NCBI GenBank assembly: GCA_021772915.1
Contig: JAJFLB010000012.1
Location: 124,001 to 188,000 of the forward strand
From: Gammaproteobacteria bacterium
GTDB taxonomy: Bacteria; Pseudomonadota; Gammaproteobacteria; Xanthomonadales; SZUA-36
DNA: 64,000 nt
Direction: 5' to 3'
This document shows positions 10,650 through 19,924 of the stretch, piece after piece. The notes beneath the pieces were generated by a model that was given only the letters and a program-made list of their open reading frames with translations, ran no database searches and had not been told where the DNA came from. A program made the position numbers and the translations under genes. How positions within the stretch are numbered: position 1 is the first letter of the stretch; the number at the start of each line of letters is the position of its first letter.

Positions 10650-12683
10650 CTATTCATTTTCCGGAAGTTTGAAATCGGTGACCGAGTCACTTAATTTCTG
10701 GACCAACTCAGCCAGTTTGTCGACCGATTTCGCAGCCTTTGCGCTGCCTTTAGATGCCTGTACAGCCACGGTCTGTACATCTTTCATTAACCCGGAGATC
10801 TCAGTTGCAGTCTTTGATTGGGTCTGGGCTTCTTCAGAAATGCTGGCAATCAGATTGGACAGGTCGGTTGACCCGGATTCAATCTGCTCCAGCGCTTTAC
10901 CTGCATCTTGTGCCAGTCGGGCACCACTGACCACTTCTGAGGTGGTTGATTCCATTGACATGACGGCCTCTGCAGTATCTGTCTGGATTGTCAGTACCAG
11001 GGTTTCAATTCTACGGGTGGCGCTGGTGGCACTTTCCGCCAATTGTTGGACCTCATCAGCAACCACCGCAAACCCCTTGCCGGCGCCACCGGCAGAAGAG
11101 GCCTGAATGGCAGCATTGAGTGCGAGCACATTGGTTTGTTCGGCAATGCCATTGATCAACTCTACAATATCACCGATTTGTTGGCTTGATTCACCTAAGC
11201 GCTTGACACGTTTTGAGGTCGCTTGAATCTGCTCTCGTATGGTATCCATACCCGTGATAGTTTCACGGACCTTTTCTCCTCCCTTGTTAGCAATTTTCAC
11301 AGATCCCTGGGCCGCCGCGCTGGATTCACCCGATCGCCAGGCCATGACGTCGAAAGATTGCGCCATTTGATCTGCTATATTTGTTGCTGCTTCAACCTTT
11401 TTGGCCTGCAGGGCGGCAGCTTTGGCAAGACTGGCGGTGGAAGCGCGTGTATCCATTGCCGAATTTGTAACTGCCTCGGCCGTGTTCTTGATTCCTTTAA
11501 CCAGCTCGCGTAATTGCTCAACAGCATAGTTAACTGCGTCAGCAATCGCTCCGGTCATGTTGTCAGTAACCGAAGCTTTAACGGTCAGGTCTCCATCGGC
11601 CAAAGCACTCATCTCATTCAACAGTTGCACAATAGCCTGTTGATTCTTTTTGCTGGCTTTTGCGGCAACTTTTGCCCGTCCACGTTCAGTGGACAAAAAG
11701 GAACGCAACATAATCCAGACAATGACGATCATGAGCGCCAGGCCCACGGCACCGGCAGTTTGGGAAGGCCAAATACGTGTTTGTGGAAGCGCGGCGATGG
11801 ACCCTTTCAGGTTGGACGCCTCATCGAATACGACGCGGCTATCGAGAAATATTTCGTCTGCGGCGCCACGAACTGCAAACAAATCGTCAGCGGAGGCCAG
11901 AATGGCCTCGGCATTGGGTTTGATGGTTGCGAACGCGACGCTGACCTGCCCCAAAGATTGCATTGCCTGTGTGCTGCGAATCCGGCTAATACCGAGACGG
12001 GTGTTGCCTTGCGTCAATGCTGTCACGACTTGCTCAAACAGGTCGAGATCATTACGCAACTTATCCGCCGCAATGATCGCATTACTTCCGCCCTGAAGGA
12101 TTTCGGATGTGCGTCGTAAAATTCGATCCGCCAGCACCAGTTGACGACTGGCGAACACCACCTGGTTCGTTGATGCGCCACTTTGCGACAGGGCGCGCAA
12201 GCTTGCATCTGCATTTTGTTGCAGGTCTGGAATATTTTCCTGTACCACGTTGTGGGCCATTGCCAGTTCCACAATCATTGCTTTGAGCTCAAGTATCCTG
12301 GCTGCATTGCCGCCCAATCGGTCCCAGGACAGACTGAGTTGCAACATGGGTATTTCTAAATTCGCTGGTGTGGGTGGAAGATTGGTCAAATCGGAACCAC
12401 TCAATAGCGTATCCATCGCGGCCTGAATCTGGAGACGTGAGGTTCCGAGCTCCAGGAATGCCTGGAGATTTCCTGAAGCGGCCTCACCGGCAGATTTGGC
12501 CATTTGTTGTGATCTCACCTGAACATCCGTGGCCAGGGACATCCACTCCTGTTGGTTATGGGCATGACGTGCAAGCAGGTAAAAGTTCGAGACCACCAAC
12601 CCGAGAGAAGCGATGAGCAAACCTGTGAGTAAGAAAACAGCCGACGATTTTGGGTCCTTCGAGTTTAGCTCTCTGTTTTTCAT
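10650..12683 (-). CDS. pilJ: Methyl-accepting chemotaxis protein PilJ
   Basis: Two N-terminal-type TM segments, signalling hairpin IAEQTNVLALNAAIQASSAGGAGKGFAVVADEVQQLAE; position in the pil-chp operon. Confidence 0.9.
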   Translation of the reverse strand: MKNRELNSKDPKSSAVFLLTGLLIASLGLVVSNFYLLARHAHNQQEWMSLATDVQVRSQQMAKSAGEAASGNLQAFLELGTSRLQIQAAMDTLLSGSDLTNLPPTPANLEIPMLQLSLSWDRLGGNAARILELKAMIVELAMAHNVVQENIPDLQQNADASLRALSQSGASTNQVVFASRQLVLADRILRRTSEILQGGSNAIIAADKLRNDLDLFEQVVTALTQGNTRLGISRIRSTQAMQSLGQVSVAFATIKPNAEAILASADDLFAVRGAADEIFLDSRVVFDEASNLKGSIAALPQTRIWPSQTAGAVGLALMIVIVWIMLRSFLSTERGRAKVAAKASKKNQQAIVQLLNEMSALADGDLTVKASVTDNMTGAIADAVNYAVEQLRELVKGIKNTAEAVTNSAMDTRASTASLAKAAALQAKKVEAATNIADQMAQSFDVMAWRSGESSAAAQGSVKIANKGGEKVRETITGMDTIREQIQATSKRVKRLGESSQQIGDIVELINGIAEQTNVLALNAAIQASSAGGAGKGFAVVADEVQQLAESATSATRRIETLVLTIQTDTAEAVMSMESTTSEVVSGARLAQDAGKALEQIESGSTDLSNLIASISEEAQTQSKTATEISGLMKDVQTVAVQASKGSAKAAKSVDKLAELVQKLSDSVTDFKLPENE

Positions 12684-12702
12684 CTTGTTTTTCTAAATGA
12701 CT

Positions 12703-13245
12703 TCAAGTTGCGGCACCGTTGAGGAACTCTGTGGTGGAAAACAGTGTACCAAGGTCCAACTCCTGCCATACATCCTTGCCGGAGCGATATTGTTTGTGCA
12801 CGTAGGTTGTTAGCGGAGACTTTTTTGGTAGCTTGGCTTGTTTAGCCTCTGAGCGTACAAAAAACCGCTGACCAAATACTTCATCCACCAACAGACCGAG
12901 CGGCCGGCCGCGTAAACTTGCTGCCAGCAGGCGGGTTCTCATCGTTACGGATGAGCGCTCACCATTGAGAAACCATGCCAAATCCACAACGGTCAATAAA
13001 TCACCGTGGATGTTAGCCAGACCGAGTATCCACGGTTTGGTCCCCGGCACGGGCGTGAACGCGGGCAGGGGCAAAAACTCGCGCACTTGCTCGATGCTGC
13101 AGGTCAGTTGGATATCACCTATTCGAAAAATTACTCCGGCCCATTCGTCACCCTGCGGGTTCTTATCGGACTGACCAGGTTCGAAAGCCTCACTACGTTT
13201 TTCGTACTCCAGTAGTTTCTCGAATGATGTACTAACAACACTCAT
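12703..13245 (-). CDS. pilI: CheW-type twitching protein PilI
   Basis: CheW domain (VREFLPLPAFTPVPGTKPWILGLANIHGDLLTVVDLAWFL); position upstream of pilJ. Confidence 0.85.
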   Translation of the reverse strand: MSVVSTSFEKLLEYEKRSEAFEPGQSDKNPQGDEWAGVIFRIGDIQLTCSIEQVREFLPLPAFTPVPGTKPWILGLANIHGDLLTVVDLAWFLNGERSSVTMRTRLLAASLRGRPLGLLVDEVFGQRFFVRSEAKQAKLPKKSPLTTYVHKQYRSGKDVWQELDLGTLFSTTEFLNGAAT

Positions 13246-13343
13246 AGTTGTTCACCGTGTATCGGCCTTTGGGGTTGAAGCATTACATCTTCGATCCCGA
13301 TGGATGCAATAACGAAGGGTTGCTCACACGACAAAGACAAGCC

Positions 13344-13766
13344 TCAGGCAGCATGCCGCTTGACGGCATCCAGTAATTCTTCACGGGTAAATGGCTTGGT
13401 CAGATATTGGTCCGACCCCACGACTCTGCCACGGGCCTTGTCGAACAAACCATCCTTGCTGGTGAGCATCACCACGGGTGTGTGGCGAAATTCGGTGTTG
13501 TTTTTGATAATGGCACAGGTTTGGTATCCGTCCAGCCGGGGCATCATGATATCCACAAAAATAACGTCTGGGTGGTGGCGAGTGATTTTGGACAGTGCCT
13601 CAAAACCGTTTTCCGCGGTAATGACCTCGTAGCCTTCATTAGAAAGCATATTTTCTGCCGAACGACGGATAGTAGCGCTGTCATCAATGACCAATATACG
13701 CAGTTTTTTCGGGACAACCGGGCCGTCGCTGTCGTTTTCCGCAGTGTCCAATGTTTCTTTAACCAT
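13344..13766 (-). CDS. pilG: Response regulator PilG-like
   Basis: REC domain VIDDSATIRRSAENMLSNEGYEV...IMMPRLDGYQTC...LTKPF; divergent from gshB as in Pseudomonas. Confidence 0.82.
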   Translation of the reverse strand: MVKETLDTAENDSDGPVVPKKLRILVIDDSATIRRSAENMLSNEGYEVITAENGFEALSKITRHHPDVIFVDIMMPRLDGYQTCAIIKNNTEFRHTPVVMLTSKDGLFDKARGRVVGSDQYLTKPFTREELLDAVKRHAA

Positions 13767-14013
13767 AGTCTCTTCCCTGATCGCTGAGACGTTGACAATG
13801 CTTCCATTCATTGCGATGCAGTACATCAGTTAATTCGGAAGTTGTCCAGTTAGTTTACCCGCAGAAAAGGGTTGATTCCAGCCCGTCGTATTTGAGCAGG
13901 AATGCTCTTCATACCGTTATGTGTCAATGTATTTGACGAGTTCCGGTTCAGGTATCGCTGGAACCTGACCTTCAGGCACATGATAATGTTGCAAGACTAA
14001 GCAGGAAAAGAAG

Positions 14014-14994
14014 ATGACCGTGGTTGCCAAATCAGCTGATCAATCCCTGAAAACGGGTGTGGTGATGAACCCCATCAGTGGTATCAGTAGTTACAAGGAT
14101 TCCACTTTCGCCATGTTGCTGGAGGCACAGCGCCGTGGACATGAGTTGTACTATATGGAGCCTCAAAATTTGCTGGCCAAAGACGGACGGTGTTTTGCCG
14201 CCATGCAACAACTTGAAGTGCGTGATAACACCACCGACTGGTTCGACCTTGAGCCCGCCGGCAGCCTGCCACTCGATCAACTGGATATCGTGTTGATGCG
14301 ACGGGATCCGCCCTTCGATATGGATTACATCTATGCGACTTACATGCTGGAGTTGGCCGAGAAATCTGGCACCCTGGTAATTAATAGTCCGCAAAGTTTG
14401 CGTGATGCCAACGAAAAATTCTTTATCAATCGTTTCCCACAATGTTGTGTGCCGATGTTGGTCAGTAGTGAATCAGGGCTGATTCGTGAGTTTGTTTCAC
14501 AACAGGGGCTTTGTGTTGTCAAACCTTTGGACGGTATGGGAGGCGAGTCCATTTTCCGGGTAAGTGAGTCAGACTTGAATCTGAATGTCATTTTGGAAAC
14601 CATTACACAGCACAACTCCAGAGCGGTGATGGTGCAGAAATTCATTGATGATATTTCTCATGGGGACAAACGTATTTTAGTGGTCGACGGTGAGCCGGTG
14701 CCCTATGCATTGGCACGTTTTCCTGGTGCGGGTGATTTTCGTGGCAATTTAGCCAAAGGAGGCAGCAGCAAAGGTGTGCCGCTGAGTGAGCGGGACCGAT
14801 GGATCTGCGCGCAGGTTGCACCTGAATTGAGGAAGCGAGGCATCATGTTCGCCGGTTTGGATGTCATCGGAGACTGGCTTTCTGAGGTGAATGTTACCAG
14901 CCCGACCTGCATTCGCGAGCTGGATGATGAGTTCGATCTGAACATTGCCGCACAGTTATTCGAAGCAATCGAAGCGTTGTTGCAACGTCAATGA
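14014..14994 (+). CDS. gshB: Glutathione synthetase
   Basis: MNPISGISSYKDSTFAMLLEAQRRGHELYYME, VVKPLDGMGGESIFR, NVTSPTCIREL motifs. Confidence 0.95.
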   Translation: MTVVAKSADQSLKTGVVMNPISGISSYKDSTFAMLLEAQRRGHELYYMEPQNLLAKDGRCFAAMQQLEVRDNTTDWFDLEPAGSLPLDQLDIVLMRRDPPFDMDYIYATYMLELAEKSGTLVINSPQSLRDANEKFFINRFPQCCVPMLVSSESGLIREFVSQQGLCVVKPLDGMGGESIFRVSESDLNLNVILETITQHNSRAVMVQKFIDDISHGDKRILVVDGEPVPYALARFPGAGDFRGNLAKGGSSKGVPLSERDRWICAQVAPELRKRGIMFAGLDVIGDWLSEVNVTSPTCIRELDDEFDLNIAAQLFEAIEALLQRQ

Positions 14995-15851
14995 CTGCTT
15001 CCTACGCCCACAACGATCGATTTGCCATCAGTCTTTTGATGGCACTTGCGTTGCACGCCATTACGCTGTTGGGTATTGGTTTTGCGATTGATTTCAGACC
15101 ACTGACCCACCCACTTGAAACACTCGATGTGGTGTTGGTGAATTGGCGGTCGGACTCGACACCGGATGACGCTGATTTTTTGGCCCAGGCTTCCCAGCAG
15201 GGCGGTGGTGAGTCCCTCAAGGTTCAAAAGCCCTCACAGGAAAGCGCTGGGACGGCGATGGGCCCTTCCGAAGGAGATGACAGGCAAAACCAGATAGAAC
15301 AGATATCAGCGGCTGCGGATGCCGCACGCGAGCAGATATTGGTCGAGGCAATTGACGCTGAGCACACCCAGCAGATCACCAAGATAGCCCAGCCAGAGCC
15401 GCCGCTCCCAACGGCGGCCAGCTTGAGGCAGGAAAGTCTTGCAGTTGCAAAGCTGCAACCAGGGATAAAGCACGATCGCGAATCCCAGTCAAAGCTACCC
15501 CGCCGCAAATGGATCTCTGCCAACACCCGTGAGTATGAGTTTGCTGCCTACATGCAGGCCTGGGTTGCAAAGGTAGAGCGGGTTGGGAACCTGAATTACC
15601 CGGAGGAAATTCGACGCCAGAAACTGATGGGTGATTTGCTCATGACGGTGGGCATTGGTCGTGATGGTAAGGTGGAAAGCATCGACATCCTGCGCAGTTC
15701 CGGCTTGGTTCAACTGGATCAGACAGCGACCCGGATTGTTCGCCTGGCCGCACCGTATTCACCGCTGCCTGAGCATATCAATGCCACGGTCGACGTATTG
15801 CATATTACTCGCACCTGGCGATTTTCACGTAATTTTGAAGGGCTGGATTAA
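14991..15851 (+). CDS. TonB family energy transducer
   Basis: N-terminal TM, C-terminal TonB-like domain VGNLNYPEEIRRQKLMGDLLMTVGIGRDGKVESIDILRSSG; located between gshB and yqgE. Confidence 0.85.
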   Translation: MTASYAHNDRFAISLLMALALHAITLLGIGFAIDFRPLTHPLETLDVVLVNWRSDSTPDDADFLAQASQQGGGESLKVQKPSQESAGTAMGPSEGDDRQNQIEQISAAADAAREQILVEAIDAEHTQQITKIAQPEPPLPTAASLRQESLAVAKLQPGIKHDRESQSKLPRRKWISANTREYEFAAYMQAWVAKVERVGNLNYPEEIRRQKLMGDLLMTVGIGRDGKVESIDILRSSGLVQLDQTATRIVRLAAPYSPLPEHINATVDVLHITRTWRFSRNFEGLD

Positions 15852-15905
15852 TAAACACTTCACGTTCCGCTTGATTTAACCGGCATACCGACTAACATTT
15901 GATAT

Positions 15906-16487
15906 ATGGGTAAGGAATCACAGGACACTGTCAGCGGTTATCTGCAACAGCAGATGTTGATCGCCATGCCAGCCATGGCTGACCCCAATTTTGTTCGCAG
16001 CGTGACCCTGCTGTGCCAGCACAGCGAAGCGGGTGCCATCGGGATCACTATTAATCGCTTGTCGAGCCTCACACTGGGTGAGATTCTGGATCAGCTTCAC
16101 ATTCCCTGTAAGGATGAAGCGCTTTCCGCAATCATGGTCCTGGAGGGCGGCCCGGTTAGTCCGGACCATGGTTTTGTACTACACAGCCCGGCTGAGGGTT
16201 TTGAGTCCAGTGTCCGCATCAACGATGACATCATGGTCACTACCTCGCGCGATGTACTGACTGCCATTGCTAGCGGTGAGGGCCCGCAGCAGTTTCTGGT
16301 TGCACTCGGTTACGCGGGTTGGGGCAATGGCCAGCTGGAATCGGAACTGCGTCAGAATGCGTGGTTATCTGTACCGGCAGATAAAGCAATTTTGTTTGAA
16401 TCACCATTACAAAGCCGTTGGGAAAGAGCAGTCGGCAAACTTGGAATCGATATTGACCACTTGCATGGGGTGGGTGGGCATGCCTGA
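15906..16487 (+). CDS. YqgE/AlgH family protein
   Basis: LIAMPAMADPNFVRSVTLLCQHSEAGAIGITINR, GGPVSPDHGFVLH, GYAGWGNGQLESEL. Confidence 0.93.
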   Translation: MGKESQDTVSGYLQQQMLIAMPAMADPNFVRSVTLLCQHSEAGAIGITINRLSSLTLGEILDQLHIPCKDEALSAIMVLEGGPVSPDHGFVLHSPAEGFESSVRINDDIMVTTSRDVLTAIASGEGPQQFLVALGYAGWGNGQLESELRQNAWLSVPADKAILFESPLQSRWERAVGKLGIDIDHLHGVGGHA

Positions 16488-16950
16488 TGGGGATCCCGGT
16501 CCGAATGGTGCACACCCTATGCCCACAGGTACATTACTGGCGTTTGATTTTGGCCACCGGCGCATTGGGGTTGCTGTTGGACAGACCCTGACCTGTACTG
16601 CGACTGCACTGGCCGTTGTCCCTGTTGCTAACCAACCCAATTGGCAGGAAGTTGCCAATCTCATTGAAGATTGGCAGCCAGTTGCCCTGGTGGTGGGCTT
16701 GCCGCTGGGTGTCGCGGGTGATGAAACTGACATGTCTCGCGACGCGAGACAGTTCGGTCTGCAGCTGGGGGACAGGTTTGGAATCCAGGTGTTGTATGAG
16801 GATGAGCGTTTGACTTCAGTAGTCGCTGAGAATCGTTTTGTGGACGCCAGGGCCAAGGGCAATCTGCGTCGCAAAGATGCGGCACTCAAAGATGCAATGG
16901 CGGCTCAGATCATACTCGAAAATTGGTTACGGTCCAGTGGCCCAAAATGA
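16480..16950 (+). CDS. ruvX: Holliday junction resolvase RuvX (YqgF)
   Basis: LAFDFGHRRIGVAVG, VVGLPLGVAGDETDMS, YEDERLTSV motifs; overlaps yqgE end by a few bases. Confidence 0.92.
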   Translation: MPDGDPGPNGAHPMPTGTLLAFDFGHRRIGVAVGQTLTCTATALAVVPVANQPNWQEVANLIEDWQPVALVVGLPLGVAGDETDMSRDARQFGLQLGDRFGIQVLYEDERLTSVVAENRFVDARAKGNLRRKDAALKDAMAAQIILENWLRSSGPK

Positions 16951-17040
16951 TTGCTCTGAATCTATCCAACCTCCCTCGCTGGACCACTGCTGTGTTGCAT
17001 CACTAAGTAGCGGATTTTCATCCGGGATTGGTCACGCAAA

Positions 17041-17085
17041 AAAAACCGCCCCACGCTGAAAGAGGGTTATCAGTGTGGGGCGGTT
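17041..17085 (-). terminator. Rho-independent terminator (minus-strand polarity)
   Basis: ACCGCCCCACGCTGA ... TCAGTGTGGGGCGGT long stem; flanking A-run on the left gives a U-run on the minus-strand transcript. Confidence 0.75.
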
Positions 17086-17372
17086 GAAGCAAGGTCGGGA
17101 ACGTCGGTCAGACGATGATCAGGGAGAAAATATCCCGACATTGCTTATTCTAAGATTTTGGGATTATATTGAGCCGTTAAATTCTTAGCCCTCTTTTCTA
17201 TTGCGATTGCTTACTTTGACGCGCTGAACCATCAATACGTTACACATAGTTTCTGAATGCGCCGATTGGGTGTCATTGTGGACAACAGTTCGTGGGCATG
17301 AGGGTGCCCATGGTCATGGTCTGCGGTGAGGGGTTGGAATGGGGCGATAAAGCGTTGGCTGGGTGATCTTGC

Positions 17373-18197
17373 CTATCTGAACATTTTGAGCTTGTCCTTA
17401 TAGGTTCGTGACAGCTTGACCCGGTGACCGGAATCCAGGGTCAGGAAATACTCGCCGTTAATATGTGATTCCATCTCCTTAACCCGTTTAACATTGATGA
17501 TGGTTGAGCGATGAATTCGTTGCAATACGTTTTCGTCCAGTTCTTTCTCCAGTTCTTTCATGGTTTTGCGCATGATGTGGGTCACCCCCAGCGCTTGCAC
17601 ACACATGTAGTCTCCGGCTGCGTCTATCCATTCGATATCATTCTGGCTAACCCAGGTTGTGCGGCCGCTGTCGCGTATGGCCAGCCGGGGCGGCTCCTTG
17701 CTGACCAGTGTTTCGACACCCTGCTCCTCTAATTCCTCGATGCTGCTGATGGTGTTGCCACTGATATCACTGGCCAGTTTCAATAACAGGCGCTTTTGTT
17801 TCAATGCACGTTTTTGTCCCAGATTGGTGCGTACTTTTTCAAGCACCTGATGGAGCCGCTCTTCCTCAATGGGCTTGAGAATATAGTCGAGGGCATTAAC
17901 CTCGAAAGCATTGACCGCGTACTCGTCGTAAGCGGTCAGAAAAAGGATAACGGGCATGCTCTTCTCGTCAAGCTTCTGTACCACTTCGAATCCGTCGATA
18001 CCGGGCATTTGTATATCCAGAAACACGAGGTCGGGGTTTTTATCCCGGATAAGTTCCAGGGCCTCGCGGCCATTACGGGCCTCACCAATAATTTCTACAT
18101 CTGGTACATTCTTAAGACGGTGGATGAGACCCCGGCGTGCGAGGGACTCATCATCGACTATCAGGGTTCTTAGAATTTTCTGGCTGCTTTCGGTCAA
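17373..18197 (-). CDS. LytTR-family response regulator (AlgR-like)
   Basis: REC (LIVDDESLARRGL...LVFLDIQMPGIDGFEV...LDYILKPI) plus LytTR domain (EWIDAAGDYMCVQ...RIHRSTIINVKRV). Confidence 0.88.
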   Translation of the reverse strand: MTESSQKILRTLIVDDESLARRGLIHRLKNVPDVEIIGEARNGREALELIRDKNPDLVFLDIQMPGIDGFEVVQKLDEKSMPVILFLTAYDEYAVNAFEVNALDYILKPIEEERLHQVLEKVRTNLGQKRALKQKRLLLKLASDISGNTISSIEELEEQGVETLVSKEPPRLAIRDSGRTTWVSQNDIEWIDAAGDYMCVQALGVTHIMRKTMKELEKELDENVLQRIHRSTIINVKRVKEMESHINGEYFLTLDSGHRVKLSRTYKDKLKMFR

Positions 18198-18302
18198 GAT
18201 TTCGAGGTGTCCATGGGCTGGTAACGCGTGTTAGACAGAAAAGGAACGAACAGCTTATCACCCCTGCCAACCTATTTCTTGGGTTAGCCTAAAGTTGGTC
18301 TC

Positions 18303-18586
18303 CGCAGAATGGTCCCGGCATTTTTTTGTTTTTGGTGCGCGGAACCTTCCAGGCAAACTCTGTTTCTGCTTCTATGTTTCTTCCTGCCTGGGCCAAGCCC
18401 ATGCGTGCGAGATGATGAGTAATGTCAGCGTGACCTCAACGCTGAAAGCTTGATCTTCACGTGAATCCTGACATCGTCCAGGGCTGTGCCGGCCTTCTTT
18501 ATCCTGCTCAATTGGATTACTCCTGCCTTTGATCCAGAGATAAGTGTATAGCCGAGTATGGGATTAACTAAGGGTATTTTTCTGGT
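18303..18586. repeat. Dispersed repeat, long copy
   Basis: Near-identical to 28209-28413 (gcagaatggtcccggcattttt...ggattaacta), except for an extra ~73 bp (18416-18488). Confidence 0.85.
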
Positions 18587-18872
18587 GTGACTTCTTTCCG
18601 CCTTCGATTGTACAATAACCATAATTAGTTAAACTGTTTTCTATATATACGTCACAGGTTTCACAAATACACTCAGTCAATTCTTTGATGCAATTGCTTG
18701 TTCCAAAAGTACAAAACAAGCCCTCAAAATGCTCTACTTCTCCGATATTTCCCTTTATCTTGGTCATCATGTTTCGTGGCATATTCTTTAGTTTGCATCC
18801 CAACTTATACGATGGACATTCCATACAACTACACTTTCCTAAGTTTTCACTATTTCTTTCAACTTCGCCCAT
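18564..18872 (-). CDS. Small cysteine-rich protein (DUF2769-like)
   Basis: 102 aa with CSCMECPSYKLGCK ... FCTFGTSNC ... CICETCDVY clusters; AT-rich relative to surroundings. Confidence 0.6.
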   Translation of the reverse strand: MGEVERNSENLGKCSCMECPSYKLGCKLKNMPRNMMTKIKGNIGEVEHFEGLFCTFGTSNCIKELTECICETCDVYIENSLTNYGYCTIEGGKKSHQKNTLS

Positions 18873-19060
18873 GATTTTTAACTCCTTTGCTTGGTTTCTG
18901 TGTGGGTTTTAGCAATCGTTAATGACAAAAATGACTCTTCAACTAATTGAAATATCTCAAAAACTGTACAACACCCGTAATTGCAAATGATTGTAATATA
19001 AACATTTGCTACCTTTGGCAAGCCCTGAACTAAAGGCCTTCCGACTCTAACCCACGCCTA

Positions 19061-19900
19061 TCACTGACCCGTAATGGTCAGGTGGGTTCTACCCCGTTTA
19101 CAAATTTTCCCATCCTTCAAAGCCAGTACCGTACCTTCATCCAAGGCTTCCCACGCCTCATCATCCAAAGGTACCGATGCGACCAGTACGGTCTGCTGGT
19201 CCGGTAGGTCAATTTTGAGTCCAGGACAGCTTACTTCCTTCTGATAGGTACAAGTCCAACACTTTTTGATATGCATCCCGGGTGGCTTAGGTCCGACCTG
19301 CTGCCCATTTTCCTCGCAGATCCTCTTGTGTGCATGAACAAAAAGAACCTCACCGTCATAATAGAGAAAATTACTGGAACCCAAAGGTTTCATCTCCTCA
19401 CACAGCTTGCGAAATACGTTGAAACGGGTATCCATCGATGGTGTATCACTATCCTGGTAGTAGGGCTTTAGGCGTGACAACAGCGTGCAAAATACAAGTT
19501 CAGAGTCCGTGTCACCAATCGGGATGAAACTCATATCACCCAAATCCACATTTTCTTCAATCCCTTTCAGGGTTCCGTTATGGGCAAACAGATGGGTGCG
19601 ACGACCAAGCACCCGACGAAAGGGATGCGTGTTTTCCATTGTATGCTGACCTTGGGTGGCGTAGCGGACATGGGCGATCGCCAGTGTGGTTTCAAGAGGG
19701 TGAGCCGCAATAAATTGAACCCAGGGGCTATCTTTAGCAGGTTTTGGTTCTTTGATCAGAAATGCGTCACGGTCACGTGCCAACGCAATACCCCAGCCAT
19801 CCCGGTTATGCCTGAGTTTTGAACCGTTTTTGGAAAACTCATCCAGTGAGTAGGTGATTGCAACTGGCGTGCAACTGCTCATGGCAAACAATTCACACAT
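19061..19900 (-). CDS. Class II glutamine amidotransferase (YafJ-like)
   Basis: N-terminal MCELFAMSS catalytic Cys, HNRDGWGIA, AHVRYATQG, FAHNGTLKG motifs. Confidence 0.9.
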   Translation of the reverse strand: MCELFAMSSCTPVAITYSLDEFSKNGSKLRHNRDGWGIALARDRDAFLIKEPKPAKDSPWVQFIAAHPLETTLAIAHVRYATQGQHTMENTHPFRRVLGRRTHLFAHNGTLKGIEENVDLGDMSFIPIGDTDSELVFCTLLSRLKPYYQDSDTPSMDTRFNVFRKLCEEMKPLGSSNFLYYDGEVLFVHAHKRICEENGQQVGPKPPGMHIKKCWTCTYQKEVSCPGLKIDLPDQQTVLVASVPLDDEAWEALDEGTVLALKDGKICKRGRTHLTITGQ

Positions 19901-19924
19901 TAGACTTTCCTCTTGTATTTTTGG

